Part shown: piece by piece, positions 38,965 through 48,412 of the stretch
Position numbering within the stretch: position 1 is the stretch's first letter
Layout of the letters: the number at the start of each line of letters is the position of its first letter
Assembly (NCBI RefSeq): GCF_018860805.1
Contig: NZ_JAHKQR010000003.1
Location: 744,001 to 808,000 of the forward strand
Reading direction: 5' to 3'
DNA from: Aestuariibacter sp. A3R04
GTDB taxonomy: Bacteria; Pseudomonadota; Gammaproteobacteria; Enterobacterales; Alteromonadaceae
Length of the DNA: 64,000 bases
Made by a program: the position numbers and the translations under genes
Notes under the pieces: model-generated
What the model was told of the DNA's origin: nothing
What the model saw: the letters and a program-made list of their open reading frames with translations, nothing else
The model's database searches: none

Positions 38965-39453
38965 ATGAAACTTACGTCCAAAGGTCGCTATGCAGTGACA
39001 GCCATGCTTGATGTGGCCCTCCATTCTACAAAAGGACCTGTGCCACTAGCCGACATCTCCGAGCGACAGGAAATATCACTGTCATATCTCGAACAACTTT
39101 TCTCCCGCTTGAGAAAGGAAAAGTTGGTTAGCAGTGTGCGTGGCCCTGGTGGCGGCTATTTACTAGGCAGAAGTGCTCTCACTATTGCAGTGGGCGACGT
39201 TATCAGGGCGGTGGATGAATCGGTTGATGCAACGCGGTGCCAGGGGCAAGCCGATTGTCAGGGGGGAGAAAAATGTCTGACTCATAACCTGTGGCAGGAT
39301 TTAAGTGACCGCATCAGCGTGTTTCTCGACTCCATCACTTTGGGTGAACTGATGTCAAAACGCGATGTGAAAGACGTTGCTAAGCGACAAGACAAACAGG
39401 TTTCACTGAAGAAGGCCGTTGAAGACATTGAGGTGAGTGTACAGATTTCATGA
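38965..39453 (+). CDS. iscR: Fe-S cluster regulator IscR (Rrf2 family)
   Basis: 162 residues. Winged helix [20 protein letters not shown] ... [18 protein letters not shown], then the [2Fe-2S] ligands Cys92, Cys98, Cys104 with His107 in [20 protein letters not shown], the same positions as in E. coli IscR. Holo-IscR represses ISC genes; apo-IscR activates SUF genes at type-2 sites in E. coli. The stop overlaps the iscS start (ATGA), so the two are coupled. Confidence 0.97.
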   Translation: MKLTSKGRYAVTAMLDVALHSTKGPVPLADISERQEISLSYLEQLFSRLRKEKLVSSVRGPGGGYLLGRSALTIAVGDVIRAVDESVDATRCQGQADCQGGEKCLTHNLWQDLSDRISVFLDSITLGELMSKRDVKDVAKRQDKQVSLKKAVEDIEVSVQIS

Positions 39454-40616
39454 CCAAATTGAATGCAAAATCAGTCTATCTCGACTATGCAGCGACTACA
39501 CCTGTAGATCCAAGGGTCGCGGAGAAAATGATGGCTTGCCTCACCATGGATGGCAATTTTGGCAATCCCGCATCAAGAACCTACAGGCAGGGTTGGATGG
39601 CCGAAGAGGCGGTGGATGTTGCGCGAAATCAGATTGCAGAAGCATTAAATTGCGACCCGCGCGAAGTGGTGTTCACCTCTGGAGCAACGGAATCGAACAA
39701 CCTTGCCATCAAAGGAGCCGTGGAGGCCAATGCACAACGCGGTAAACACATTATAACCGTCAATACCGAGCACAAAGCGGTATTGGATACCTGTGCAGCG
39801 TTAGCTTCGCAAGGAGCAGACGTAACCGTATTACCCGTAGATAGCGAAGGATTGATTTCCGTGCAACAAGTGGCTGAAGCCCTGAGAGATGACACGATAT
39901 TAGTTAGTGTGATGCACGGGAATAACGAGATAGGTGTGCTTCAGAATATTGTGGGCATTGGAGAGCTATGTCGTCAGAAGGGAGTTTTGTTTCACGTCGA
40001 TGCGGCTCAGACCGCAGGTAAACTACCCATAGATTTAGCGTGCCTGGATATCGATTTGTTGTCCATGTCAGCACACAAATTTTATGGCCCTAAAGGGGTT
40101 GGCGCGTTGTATGTAAGACGCCGGCCTAAGGTTCATATTGCGGCACAAATTCACGGCGGTGGGCACGAGCGGGGGTTGCGTTCGGGCACTTTGCCAACTC
40201 ATCAAATTGTGGGTATGGGCGAAGCTATCTATTTGGCAACCAAGAGTATGGCAGACGAGACTCAGAGAATACTGACCTTGCGTGATGCGTTATGGGCCGG
40301 AATTAAACCCTTGGGTGATGTTAGGCTCAACGGCCACGCCGAACTGAGGCTACCCGGTAATTTGAATGTGAGTTTTGGTGGAATAGATGGCGAAAGCTTA
40401 ATGATGGCACTCAATGACATTGCGGTATCATCGGGTTCGGCGTGTACTTCTGCCAGTCTGGAGCCTTCATATGTATTGGCTGCGCTGGGTCTGGATGCAG
40501 AGATGGCTCACGCCGGAATCAGGTTCTCAATTGGCCGCTTTACCACACAAAACGACATTGAATATGTGGTGGAAAAACTAAATCAGGTAGTCACCCGTTT
40601 AAGGCAGACCAGGTAA
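39450..40616 (+). CDS. iscS: Cysteine desulfurase IscS, lacking the C-terminal IscU-docking tail
   Basis: 388 residues, highly similar to Isc[20 protein letters not shown], the PLP lysine in [13 protein letters not shown], and the active-site loop [17 protein letters not shown] with Cys332. It takes sulfur from cysteine as a persulfide. E. coli IscS has 404 residues; this protein stops at RLRQTR, where E. coli continues with about 20 residues that contact IscU. No iscU follows. Coupled to iscR; a 281-base gap with its own promoter separates it from sufB. It may now mainly serve tRNA thiolation. Confidence 0.95.
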   Translation: MTKLNAKSVYLDYAATTPVDPRVAEKMMACLTMDGNFGNPASRTYRQGWMAEEAVDVARNQIAEALNCDPREVVFTSGATESNNLAIKGAVEANAQRGKHIITVNTEHKAVLDTCAALASQGADVTVLPVDSEGLISVQQVAEALRDDTILVSVMHGNNEIGVLQNIVGIGELCRQKGVLFHVDAAQTAGKLPIDLACLDIDLLSMSAHKFYGPKGVGALYVRRRPKVHIAAQIHGGGHERGLRSGTLPTHQIVGMGEAIYLATKSMADETQRILTLRDALWAGIKPLGDVRLNGHAELRLPGNLNVSFGGIDGESLMMALNDIAVSSGSACTSASLEPSYVLAALGLDAEMAHAGIRFSIGRFTTQNDIEYVVEKLNQVVTRLRQTR

Positions 40617-40745
40617 AACCACCGGATTTTAGTGGTACGGCTGGCAAAGATTGCACATGACAAGGCTTTAGTGCATGATTCGCCCGCCTTTGGCAACCGC
40701 TGTCAGCAGGCGGTTGTGGAATATGTCCGCTGCGAGGTGGGTGCA

Positions 40746-40778
40746 ATACTTGAGTGAAACACTCGGGTATTATATAAT
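40746..40778 (+). promoter_or_regulatory. sufB promoter overlapped by an IscR type-1-like box
   Basis: Bases 40746-40770 (ATACTTGAGTGAAACACTCG then GGTAT) match the 25-base IscR type-1 consensus at all but two symmetric positions (C9 to G and G17 to C). A -35 TTGAGT (40750-40755), 17-base spacer and perfect TATAAT (40773-40778) overlap it, so bound IscR would block RNA polymerase. The rest of the 40617-40897 gap holds a small stem-loop (40694-40716) and a leader of about 110 bases. Confidence 0.75.
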
Positions 40779-40897
40779 TTTCAGATATAGCGATGGGTCG
40801 ACTGCGCGTTGAAGACGTGAAGTAACATCAGGCAAGACCGACATGGCCAGGTAATAACAGACCCCGCTTTTTCAGGCAAAACAGGTGAGATCCAATA

Positions 40898-42334
40898 ATG
40901 AGTGAACAGATCGATCAGGCACTGGCGCGTAAGTACGATGCTGGTTTCTACTCTGAAATCGAATCAGAAACATTCGAAAGTGGGCTGGACGAATCCGTCA
41001 TACGTCGCATTTCAGAAATGAAAGGCGAGCCGGAATGGATGTTGGAATGGCGCTTAAAAGCCTATCATGCTTGGCTTAAAATGGAAGAGCCGGAGTGGGC
41101 TCACGTGACGTATCCCAAAGTCGACTTCCAGGCTATTTCTTACTACTCTGCACCGAAAAGTATGCAGGATAAGCCAAAGTCTCTCGATGAGGTTGACCCT
41201 GAACTTCTGCGCACCTATGAAAAGCTGGGTATCCCTTTGCACGAACAGGAAATGCTCGCAGGGGTAGCGGTGGACGCGGTATTCGATTCGGTTTCTGTAG
41301 TAACAACCTACAGAGAGAAACTCGAAGAAGCCGGTGTTATTTTTTGCCCCATTTCCGAAGCGGTGCACAAGCATCCTGAACTGGTGAAAAAGTACATTGG
41401 TTCTGTGGTACCAAGAACGGACAATTTTTATGCGGCGCTAAACAGCGCAGTGTTTACCGATGGGTCATTCGTATATATTCCTAAAGGTGTGCGATGTCCT
41501 ATGGAATTGTCAACTTACTTCAGAATTAACGAACAGAATACGGGACAGTTCGAAAGAACCTTAATCGTAGCTGAAGAGGGAAGCTATGTGAGTTATCTGG
41601 AAGGTTGTACTGCACCTCAGCGCGATGAAAATCAGCTGCACGCTGCTGTGGTAGAACTTGTGGCCCTGGACGATGCGCAAATTAAATACTCGACGGTGCA
41701 AAACTGGTATCCAGGTGACGAAGAAGGCAAAGGCGGTATTTATAACTTCGTTACTAAACGCGGCATTTGTCACACTAATGCAAAAATTTCGTGGACGCAG
41801 GTAGAAACGGGGTCTGCCGTTACTTGGAAATATCCGTCGTGTGTGTTGAAAGGCGACAACAGCGTTGGTGAATTTTATTCTGTCGCGCTCACCCGCGGTC
41901 GTCAACAGGCCGACACCGGTACAAAGATGATCCATTTGGGTAAAAACACCCGTTCTACCATTATTTCAAAGGGGATTTCCGCGGGCAAAAGCAACAATGC
42001 CTATCGCGGTCTGGTCCAGATGGGCCCCCGTGCCGATGGTGCTCGTAATTTTACTGAATGTGATTCCCTGCTGATCGGCGATCAGTGTGGGGCACATACA
42101 TTTCCGTATATCGAAAGCAGAAACCCAACCGCCATTGTTGAACACGAAGCGACGACGTCAAAAGTCAGTGATGAGCAGTTATTTTTATGCCAGCAACGCG
42201 GTCTGGACACGGAAAAAGCCGTCTCTATGATCGTCAACGGTTTCTGTAAAGAAGTTTTTAAAGAGCTGCCCATGGAATTCGCTGTGGAAGCTGGCAAGTT
42301 GCTCGAAATCAGTCTCGAAGGTTCAGTGGGGTAA
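40898..42334 (+). CDS. sufB: Fe-S cluster assembly scaffold SufB
   Basis: 478 residues. SufB with SufC and SufD forms the SufBC2D scaffold on which Fe-S clusters are built under iron limitation or oxidative stress. Family features: GVPLHEQE-type segment ([25 protein letters not shown]), [22 protein letters not shown], the acceptor Cys region [19 protein letters not shown] and [21 protein letters not shown]. First gene of a tightly packed suf operon with an IscR-type promoter. Confidence 0.98.
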   Translation: MSEQIDQALARKYDAGFYSEIESETFESGLDESVIRRISEMKGEPEWMLEWRLKAYHAWLKMEEPEWAHVTYPKVDFQAISYYSAPKSMQDKPKSLDEVDPELLRTYEKLGIPLHEQEMLAGVAVDAVFDSVSVVTTYREKLEEAGVIFCPISEAVHKHPELVKKYIGSVVPRTDNFYAALNSAVFTDGSFVYIPKGVRCPMELSTYFRINEQNTGQFERTLIVAEEGSYVSYLEGCTAPQRDENQLHAAVVELVALDDAQIKYSTVQNWYPGDEEGKGGIYNFVTKRGICHTNAKISWTQVETGSAVTWKYPSCVLKGDNSVGEFYSVALTRGRQQADTGTKMIHLGKNTRSTIISKGISAGKSNNAYRGLVQMGPRADGARNFTECDSLLIGDQCGAHTFPYIESRNPTAIVEHEATTSKVSDEQLFLCQQRGLDTEKAVSMIVNGFCKEVFKELPMEFAVEAGKLLEISLEGSVG

Positions 42335-42337
42335 GCC

Positions 42338-43099
42338 ATGCTTAAAATTTCTAATTTGCACGCCAACGTAGAAGATAAGGCCATTATTAAAGGTCTTAAT
42401 TTGGCAGTTAATCCAGGTGAAGTTCACGCCATTATGGGCCCTAACGGTGCGGGTAAATCCACATTGGGCTATGTGTTGTCTGGTCGCGATGGCTATGAGG
42501 TATCGGGCGGTGAGGTGACCATGAACGGCAAAGATTTGCTTGATATGGATGTGGAAGTGCGCGCTCGGGAAGGGCTGTTTCTGGCGTTTCAGTATCCGGT
42601 TGAAATTCCTGGTGTCAGCAACATGGAATTTATGAAAGAGTCGGTGAATGCTATTCGCGAAGAACGGGGAGAATCCCCATTAACGGCGGCCGAATTTCTG
42701 AAAAAAGCGAAAGAAGCCTGTAAACAGGTACAATTGCCGTTGGATTTTTTAAAGCGTGGTGTCAACGAAGGCTTCTCCGGTGGCGAGAAAAAGCGAAACG
42801 AAATTATGCAGATGATTTTACTTGAGCCGTCGCTTTGCATCCTTGATGAATCTGACTCTGGCCTCGATGTCGATGCTCTTCAAGTGGTTGCCGATGGCGT
42901 TAACAGCCAGCGCGACGGTAAACGCAGTTTTATTGTAGTGACGCACTACCAGCGACTACTTGACTACATCAAACCTGATTTCGTTCACATTCTGGCAGAT
43001 GGTAAAATCGTCAAAAGTGGCGATGCTTCATTAGCCCTTGAAGTAGAGAAAAGCGGCTACGCTTTTTTGGGTAAACAATATGAGGAGGCAGAAGCATGA
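42338..43099 (+). CDS. sufC: Fe-S assembly ATPase SufC
   Basis: 253 residues, ABC-type ATPase: Walker A GPNGAGKSTLGYV, signature FSGGEKKRNEIMQ, Walker B SLCILDESDSGLD, switch His in VVTHYQRL. It powers conformational change of SufB and SufD. It starts 3 bases after sufB and overlaps sufD (ATGA). Confidence 0.98.
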   Translation: MLKISNLHANVEDKAIIKGLNLAVNPGEVHAIMGPNGAGKSTLGYVLSGRDGYEVSGGEVTMNGKDLLDMDVEVRAREGLFLAFQYPVEIPGVSNMEFMKESVNAIREERGESPLTAAEFLKKAKEACKQVQLPLDFLKRGVNEGFSGGEKKRNEIMQMILLEPSLCILDESDSGLDVDALQVVADGVNSQRDGKRSFIVVTHYQRLLDYIKPDFVHILADGKIVKSGDASLALEVEKSGYAFLGKQYEEAEA

Positions 43100-44355
43100 G
43101 CCAATGGCTAGAACAAGTCATTGACAACGCTCAGAATGTTTCTGACTTTTTGTCTCCGGCTCGCGACGCGGCTCTGAGCGAGTTAAAATTGCAGGGCTGG
43201 CCTGGCCGTCGCACCGAAAGCTGGCGCTTTACGCCATTGAGCAGTGTCGAAAAGCGCGTCGTAGTGGAAAACAAAGACGTCACTACCGCCAGTGCACCTG
43301 TTATCGAAAACCTCGAGGTCATTGACATTGTTTTTTCTAACGGGCAGTTAATTACCGATACAGCATCTTTGGCTTTACCCAAAGGCGTATCGATTTGCCA
43401 GTTTAAAGATGCCGATGCTGATCAACAGGCTGCTATATCTTCTTTATACGGGAAAGTTAAACCGCAGAAACACACCTTCGGCCTGGTTAACGATGCATTG
43501 GCTGAAAACGGCGTTTTCATTGATGTTGCTGCCGGCGCAAGCATTGAACCTGTCATGCGCATCTCCAATCTCTCCAGTCAGCCATGCGATGCCCATACAC
43601 GCCTCATTGTTCGTCTGGGTGACGGCGCGCGAGCAACGGTTATGGAATTCGGTGAAGGTAGTTGCGAAAGTCTGACCACGGCATTTGCAGAGTACAGTAT
43701 TGGTTATAAAGCCCATCTTGAGCATTACCGTTTTGCTATGTTTACCGGTAAGGCGAAGCAAGTCGGTGGCAGTCACTTCAAACTGAGCGAACTGGCTAGC
43801 TTAAACAGTACTCTTGTGGGGTATGGCAGTGAATTGTCGCGTTTGGATGTGGATATCTGGCATGCTGGCGAGTTTGCCAATGCGAAAATGAACGCCATTT
43901 ACCTGTTGGCTGAGAATGAGTTATTTGATCTCCATTCGTGTATCGAGCACGCAGTGCCTAATGGCACCACCGAGGAAAATGCCCGCGGCATTATTGGTGA
44001 TGGTGCAAAGGCGGTATTCAATGGTCGGATCCACATTCATCGCGATGCGCAGAAAACACTGGCAGAACTAAACAACCGCAACTTGTTGTTGTCTCGCCGT
44101 GGCATCATAAATACCAAGCCTGAACTCGAGATTTATGCCGATGACGTCAAATGCGCGCACGGTGCTACGGTTGCAGAAATTGATGATACAGCATTGTACT
44201 ATTTACTTACTCGTGGCATATCACGAAGCAGAGCCTTAGTTATGTTGAATTTTGGTTTTGTACAAGAACTGGTGGCACAAATTCCCAAGACCGCGATTGC
44301 CGATTGGCTGTTGCCAAAACTGAGTAAGCGTTTTGCCGAGATGGAGGTAAAATGA
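43096..44355 (+). CDS. sufD: Fe-S assembly scaffold protein SufD
   Basis: 419 residues, a SufB paralogue with a beta-helix core. Recognisable: GWPGRRTESWRFTPLS at the N-terminus, ENARGIIGDGAKAVFNGRIHIHRDAQKTLAELNNRNLLLS and CAHGATVAEIDDTALYYLLTRGI with the conserved Cys-Ala-His. It forms the SufB-SufD interface where the cluster is built. Overlaps sufC and sufS by ATGA at both ends. Confidence 0.96.
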   Translation: MSQWLEQVIDNAQNVSDFLSPARDAALSELKLQGWPGRRTESWRFTPLSSVEKRVVVENKDVTTASAPVIENLEVIDIVFSNGQLITDTASLALPKGVSICQFKDADADQQAAISSLYGKVKPQKHTFGLVNDALAENGVFIDVAAGASIEPVMRISNLSSQPCDAHTRLIVRLGDGARATVMEFGEGSCESLTTAFAEYSIGYKAHLEHYRFAMFTGKAKQVGGSHFKLSELASLNSTLVGYGSELSRLDVDIWHAGEFANAKMNAIYLLAENELFDLHSCIEHAVPNGTTEENARGIIGDGAKAVFNGRIHIHRDAQKTLAELNNRNLLLSRRGIINTKPELEIYADDVKCAHGATVAEIDDTALYYLLTRGISRSRALVMLNFGFVQELVAQIPKTAIADWLLPKLSKRFAEMEVK

Positions 44356-45569
44356 GCCTCGACGTTAAGGCAATTCGGGCGCAGTTTCCAATACTGCAGA
44401 GAAAACTCGATGGCAAACCATTGGTTTATCTTGATAACGCGGCAACAACCCAGAAACCACAGGCAGTGCTTGATGCGATAATGTCTTTTTATACAACCAC
44501 CAACGCCAATGTCCATCGCGGCGCTCACGCCTTGTCGGATGAGGCTACACGATTGTATGAAAATGCGAGGAATGATGTTGCCACATTTATCAACGCCAAC
44601 CGGCGCGAAGAAGTCATTTGGACAGCGGGTACCACAGAAGCTATCAATCTGGTTGCCAAAGGTCTGGCTCAACAGTTAAAGGCCGGCGATGAAGTGGTGG
44701 TTACCGAAATGGAGCATCACGCAAATCTGGTTACCTGGCAGCAGGCTTGTAAGGTTTCAGGCGCGACCTTGTGCGTTGCCCCCATCAATAACCGCGGCGA
44801 ATTAGATTTAGACGCTTACTGTGGTTTACTTAACGAGAAAACAAAACTGGTAGCCTTTCCCCATGTGTCTAACGCGTTGGGAACGGTAAACCCGGTTAAA
44901 GTTATGACGGCCAGAGCTAAAGCGGTGGGTGCATGGGTATCAGTTGACGGCGCGCAAGGTATTGCTCATGGTGGTGTGGATGTGCAGGATATTGGCTGTG
45001 ACTTCTATGCATTCTCTGGTCACAAATTGTTCGGCCCTACTGGAACAGGTGTATTGTGGGGCAGAGCGGATGTGTTGGAAACCTGGCCTGTCTGGTTGAC
45101 CGGCGGTGAAATGATTGCCGACGTCACCTACCAGGATGCCACATGGGGGAGCCTGCCAAACAGACTGGAAGCCGGGACGCCAAACATTGCTGGGGTGATT
45201 GGTTTAGGCGCAGCAGTGAATTGGTTTTCTGCATTGGATTTAGACGCCGTTCAGGCTCACGAAAAGCGCTTACTGGCGCGGGCACACGAACACGCGGAGT
45301 CCTTATCCGATATGCGCATTATAGGTACGGCAACTGATAAAGTGGGTGTGATGAGTTTCATGCTTGGTCACGCGCATCCTGCCGATGTGGGCTTTATTCT
45401 CGATCGCCAGGGTGTGGCAATTCGCACTGGCGACAATTGTGCCCAACCGCTAATGAAGAAGCTCGGCATACCGGGCACCGCTCGTGCGTCCTTTTCTTTG
45501 TACAATACCCTTGAGGAAGTGGATATCTTGTTTGATGCACTTCGCAAGGCGCAAATGATGCTAGCTTAA
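44352..45569 (+). CDS. sufS: Cysteine desulfurase SufS
   Basis: 405 residues, group II cysteine desulfurase: VYLDNAATTQKPQAV, TEMEHHANLVTWQ, the PLP lysine in FYAFSGHKLFGPTGTG, and the catalytic Cys363 in RTGDNCAQPLM. E. coli SufS has His-His before this Cys; here it is Asp-Asn. It passes persulfide sulfur to SufE, whose gene lies downstream. Overlaps sufD by four bases. Confidence 0.96.
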   Translation: MSLDVKAIRAQFPILQRKLDGKPLVYLDNAATTQKPQAVLDAIMSFYTTTNANVHRGAHALSDEATRLYENARNDVATFINANRREEVIWTAGTTEAINLVAKGLAQQLKAGDEVVVTEMEHHANLVTWQQACKVSGATLCVAPINNRGELDLDAYCGLLNEKTKLVAFPHVSNALGTVNPVKVMTARAKAVGAWVSVDGAQGIAHGGVDVQDIGCDFYAFSGHKLFGPTGTGVLWGRADVLETWPVWLTGGEMIADVTYQDATWGSLPNRLEAGTPNIAGVIGLGAAVNWFSALDLDAVQAHEKRLLARAHEHAESLSDMRIIGTATDKVGVMSFMLGHAHPADVGFILDRQGVAIRTGDNCAQPLMKKLGIPGTARASFSLYNTLEEVDILFDALRKAQMMLA

Positions 45570-45582
45570 GCTGGAGGCAATA

Positions 45583-45939
45583 ATGTCTGTAGAAACCTTT
45601 GTTCCGTCTCAAACTGTGGTGTCGTTGACTGACAGCGCAGTGGCGCATTTTGAGAAAAAAATCAGTGGCAAACCCGGAAGTGTCATTCGCTTGTCTACCA
45701 AAGTCAGTGGCTGCACTGGCTATGCGTATGTTCTTGATCTGGCTGACGCCCCATTGCCCGATGATGAGCTGGTTAAGGCCAGCGATACGCTAACCGTGGC
45801 TGTGGCAAAAGAGGCAGTACAGTTTGTGAGAAACACCGAAATTGATTATGTGCGCGAAGGAATCAATGGTGTAATTAAATACAACAATCCTAATGTCGTG
45901 GACGAATGTGGCTGCGGCGAAAGTTTTAATATCGGTTAA
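45583..45939 (+). CDS. sufA: A-type Fe-S carrier (SufA/IscA family)
   Basis: 118 residues. The three cluster-binding Cys are present, one in KVSGCTGYAYVLDLAD and two in the C-terminal DECGCGESFNIG. A-type proteins take assembled clusters from the SufBCD scaffold to target enzymes. The sequence is near both SufA and IscA, so the symbol follows the context. It sits 13 bases after sufS. Confidence 0.9.
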   Translation: MSVETFVPSQTVVSLTDSAVAHFEKKISGKPGSVIRLSTKVSGCTGYAYVLDLADAPLPDDELVKASDTLTVAVAKEAVQFVRNTEIDYVREGINGVIKYNNPNVVDECGCGESFNIG

Positions 45940-45945
45940 TACGTT

Positions 45946-46485
45946 TTGGCAATAGCACAGAAAATGGTAGTCACCGAGCGTGACTGTAAAGCACGGCTCG
46001 TTCCCGCAGGCCAGATAACCACGATACCCGGTGGCGAATTCGTCAGCATTACCCAGGAGTTGGGAGGCAACTACACCATTACCTGGCGGGGAAATATGTA
46101 TCGCATTGATGGTACTGACGCCGATGCCATTGGGAGAAAGGCAATGGTGCTGGATTTTCCTGCCAGTGACGACGGTCTGATAAATGAAAAACAGGTATGG
46201 GATGCACTGGAAACCATCTATGATCCTGAAATCCCCATAAATTTGGTATCTTTGGGGCTGATTTACAAAGTTAACGTCGATCAGGACAGTAAACAAGTGG
46301 CAGTGGAAATGACTTTGACGGCTCCCGGATGCGGTATGGGCCCTGTACTGGTTGGCGATGTTGAGTATCGCATTGGTATGGTACCTCACGTAAAAACAGT
46401 TAAGGTAGATTTGGTTTTCGATCCGCCGTGGTCACGAGACATGATGAGTGAAGAAGCCCAGCTGGAAGCGGGTTTATTTTTTTAA
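45946..46485 (+). CDS. sufT: Fe-S maturation protein SufT (DUF59)
   Basis: About 179 residues. A variable N-terminal part (VVTERDCKARLVPAG) leads to a DUF59/MIP18 domain: WDALETIYDPEIPINLVSLGLIYKV ... MTLTAPGCGMGPVL, with the conserved Cys in APGCG. SufT helps mature Fe-S proteins under high demand. The start is uncertain: TTG at 45946 gives the family-like length and tight spacing after sufA; ATG at 45964 is the alternative. Neither has a clear ribosome site. Confidence 0.88.
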   Translation: MAIAQKMVVTERDCKARLVPAGQITTIPGGEFVSITQELGGNYTITWRGNMYRIDGTDADAIGRKAMVLDFPASDDGLINEKQVWDALETIYDPEIPINLVSLGLIYKVNVDQDSKQVAVEMTLTAPGCGMGPVLVGDVEYRIGMVPHVKTVKVDLVFDPPWSRDMMSEEAQLEAGLFF

Positions 46486-46500
46486 TAATAGGTTGTAAGC

Positions 46501-46920
46501 ATGACAATGACATTGCCTGACAGTCAGGAAATCATCGATGACTTGGCATTTTTTGATGATTGGGAACAACGTTATCAATATATCATTGATTTGGGAAAAT
46601 CCATCCCGGGATTAAGCGACGAAGCCAAAACACCCGACAAACTTGTCAAAGGTTGTCAGAGCAGTGTGTGGCTCGACTCACGTATTGAAAATGGTTTGGT
46701 AAAGTTTGATGTCGACAGTGATGCAGTAATCGTTCAGGGGCTACTTGCCTTGGTAATGGCGGCCTTTAATAATAAAACACCTCGGCAAATTCTTGATTTC
46801 GATATTGACTGGTACTTTGCTGAGCTCGATTTAGAGCGTCACATTTCACCCACCAGAGGAAATGGTTTACGCGCAATTGTCTCGAAAATCAAAGCGCTGG
46901 CAAAACAATCCATTAATTAA
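46501..46920 (+). CDS. sufE: Sulfur-acceptor protein SufE
   Basis: 139 residues with the acceptor Cys52 in KLVKGCQSSVWL. SufE takes sulfur from SufS and stimulates its turnover. The fold-typical DWEQRYQYIIDLGKSIPGL segment is at the N-terminus. It is the last gene of the suf operon, 15 bases after sufT. ATG at 46507 is an alternative start. Confidence 0.95.
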   Translation: MTMTLPDSQEIIDDLAFFDDWEQRYQYIIDLGKSIPGLSDEAKTPDKLVKGCQSSVWLDSRIENGLVKFDVDSDAVIVQGLLALVMAAFNNKTPRQILDFDIDWYFAELDLERHISPTRGNGLRAIVSKIKALAKQSIN

Positions 46921-47022
46921 TAATGTTGTCATTCAAGATTCATCAAGCCGCTGATATGATGCAACTCATGATGCGCGGATATTGAAACGTGATTATCTCT
47001 GGTCAAGTGCGGTGGAATTGCC

Positions 47023-47028
47023 TATAAT
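47023..47028 (+). promoter_or_regulatory. -10 element of the ndk promoter
   Basis: A perfect TATAAT 40 bases before the ndk ATG, with TGGTCA 17 bases upstream as a weak -35. It separates ndk transcription from the suf operon. Confidence 0.55.
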
Positions 47029-47067
47029 TCGCGGCCAAAATTTTAATGATTTATTGGAGACAGAAGA

Positions 47068-47499
47068 ATGGCTCTCGAGCGTACATTTTCTATAATCAAG
47101 CCTGATGCAGTTGCTAAAAACGTCATCGGTGCAATTTACAACCGTTTTGAAACTGCAGGTTTGCGTATTGTTGCGTCTAAAATGGTGCATATGAGCAAAG
47201 AACAAGCTGAAGGTTTCTACGCTGAACACAAAGCGCGTCCGTTCTTTGGTGCCTTGGTAGACTTCATGACTTCTGGTCCTGTAATGGTTCAGGTTCTCGA
47301 AGGCGAAAATGCCGTAGTAAAAAACCGCGAAATCATGGGTGCAACTAATCCAGCAGATGCAGCTGCAGGTACGCTGCGTTCTGATTATGCTGAATCTATT
47401 GATGAAAATGCGGTTCACGGTTCTGATGCTCCGGAATCGGCAGCCCGAGAAATTGCATACTTCTTCTCTGACGAAGAAATTTGTCCGCGCACGCGATAA
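47068..47499 (+). CDS. ndk: Nucleoside diphosphate kinase
   Basis: 143 residues. Ndk equilibrates nucleoside tri- and diphosphates through a phospho-His, here the His of [13 protein letters not shown]. The start [21 protein letters not shown] is typical, with a GGAG ribosome site. In E. coli ndk is followed by rlmN; here 11.4 kb of other genes lie in between. Confidence 0.98.
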   Translation: MALERTFSIIKPDAVAKNVIGAIYNRFETAGLRIVASKMVHMSKEQAEGFYAEHKARPFFGALVDFMTSGPVMVQVLEGENAVVKNREIMGATNPADAAAGTLRSDYAESIDENAVHGSDAPESAAREIAYFFSDEEICPRTR

Positions 47500-47517
47500 T
47501 TTGTGTCTGCGTAGAAA

Positions 47518-47539
47518 AAAGAGAGCGTAGGCTCTCTTT
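47518..47539 (+). terminator. Rho-independent terminator of ndk
   Basis: 9-bp stem AAAGAGAGC/GCTCTCTTT with a 4-base loop and a trailing T run, 18 bases after the stop. Confidence 0.9.
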
Positions 47540-47699
47540 TTTTATGCCTGATGATTAATGATCGGTTACCGACACTACTATTATACTTTTTTGTGTGCAG
47601 AATGGCTTTACGGTAAGAATGAAAAACCGGACTAGCATTGTAGTACTGACTCACAAAACACTGCACACAGCAGTGCGAAAACACGCAGTTTTGAGCCAA

Positions 47700-48170
47700 T
47701 TAGTTAGCTTTGTCAGGGATACGCAGTTCGTAAAGTCTATAGTCACTGGTTCTGTAAGGCTCGACCTTGTAAAGGGGCTGCAGGTAGGCCACAAGATCGA
47801 TCAATTCTGCTACGGTTAATTCGTCGTTGACGATGCGCATCAACGATTCGCCATCTTTACTTGTTAAGCTTAATGGCTGGCGGGGCGTAAGCTTGTGTGA
47901 GGGGTTTATGATGCTGGTCACTAATTCGCCGTAAGTTTTAACGCGAACACCGCTTCCTCCCAGCACAATGGGTTTAGCAAGAATATAATTGGTATCATCT
48001 TCTGCACTTTGCCCGGCAATGCGGTGGCAATCATGACAACGGTACTTTTCAAACACTTTCCTACCGTTTTCCATGTCACCCTCAGGCAAACTAAAACCCC
48101 GGGGAGATTGCGCACCTTGTTCGCAAGCGACCAACAGCAGTGTACTTAGCAAAATTAAAGTGAATTTCAT
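47700..48170 (-). CDS. c-type cytochrome, lipoprotein
   Basis: 156 residues. Lipobox LLLVAC near residue 16, then a single haem site CHDCH (FEKYRCHDCHRIAG). A Met in LMRIVN or another downstream Met may be the sixth ligand. The domain ends VAELIDLVAYLQPLY, the usual C-terminal helix. It should carry electrons at a membrane surface in the periplasm. GGAG lies before the ATG. It is isolated and divergent from the esterase gene; no oxidase or dehydrogenase is adjacent, so its partner is unknown. Confidence 0.88.
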   Translation of the reverse strand: MKFTLILLSTLLLVACEQGAQSPRGFSLPEGDMENGRKVFEKYRCHDCHRIAGQSAEDDTNYILAKPIVLGGSGVRVKTYGELVTSIINPSHKLTPRQPLSLTSKDGESLMRIVNDELTVAELIDLVAYLQPLYKVEPYRTSDYRLYELRIPDKAN

Positions 48171-48412
48171 CTTTTGTACTCCGTTAAACAGACATTAGCT
48201 ACCTTATACATATCTTCAGTATGGCTTAGTATCATCCTGCTGCTTTGATTTAGCGCAAGGAATGATTCACAGCTCTGGAAGGAAAGATGACTGGCATGTT
48301 AATGAAATCGTATTCATAGTGTAAATTTATTGATATCTATTAACCTAGGTTTCCACTACGAGTGAATATGCACTTTCACGTTTATATTTTTTTGAATACT
48401 TAGGCTCTAAAT

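Noticed and set aside
48244..48257. FNR/CRP-like site TTGAT-TTAG-CGCAA before the cytochrome c gene
   Set aside because: Only 8 of 10 consensus bases fit and one half-site is poor; expected by chance in AT-rich DNA.
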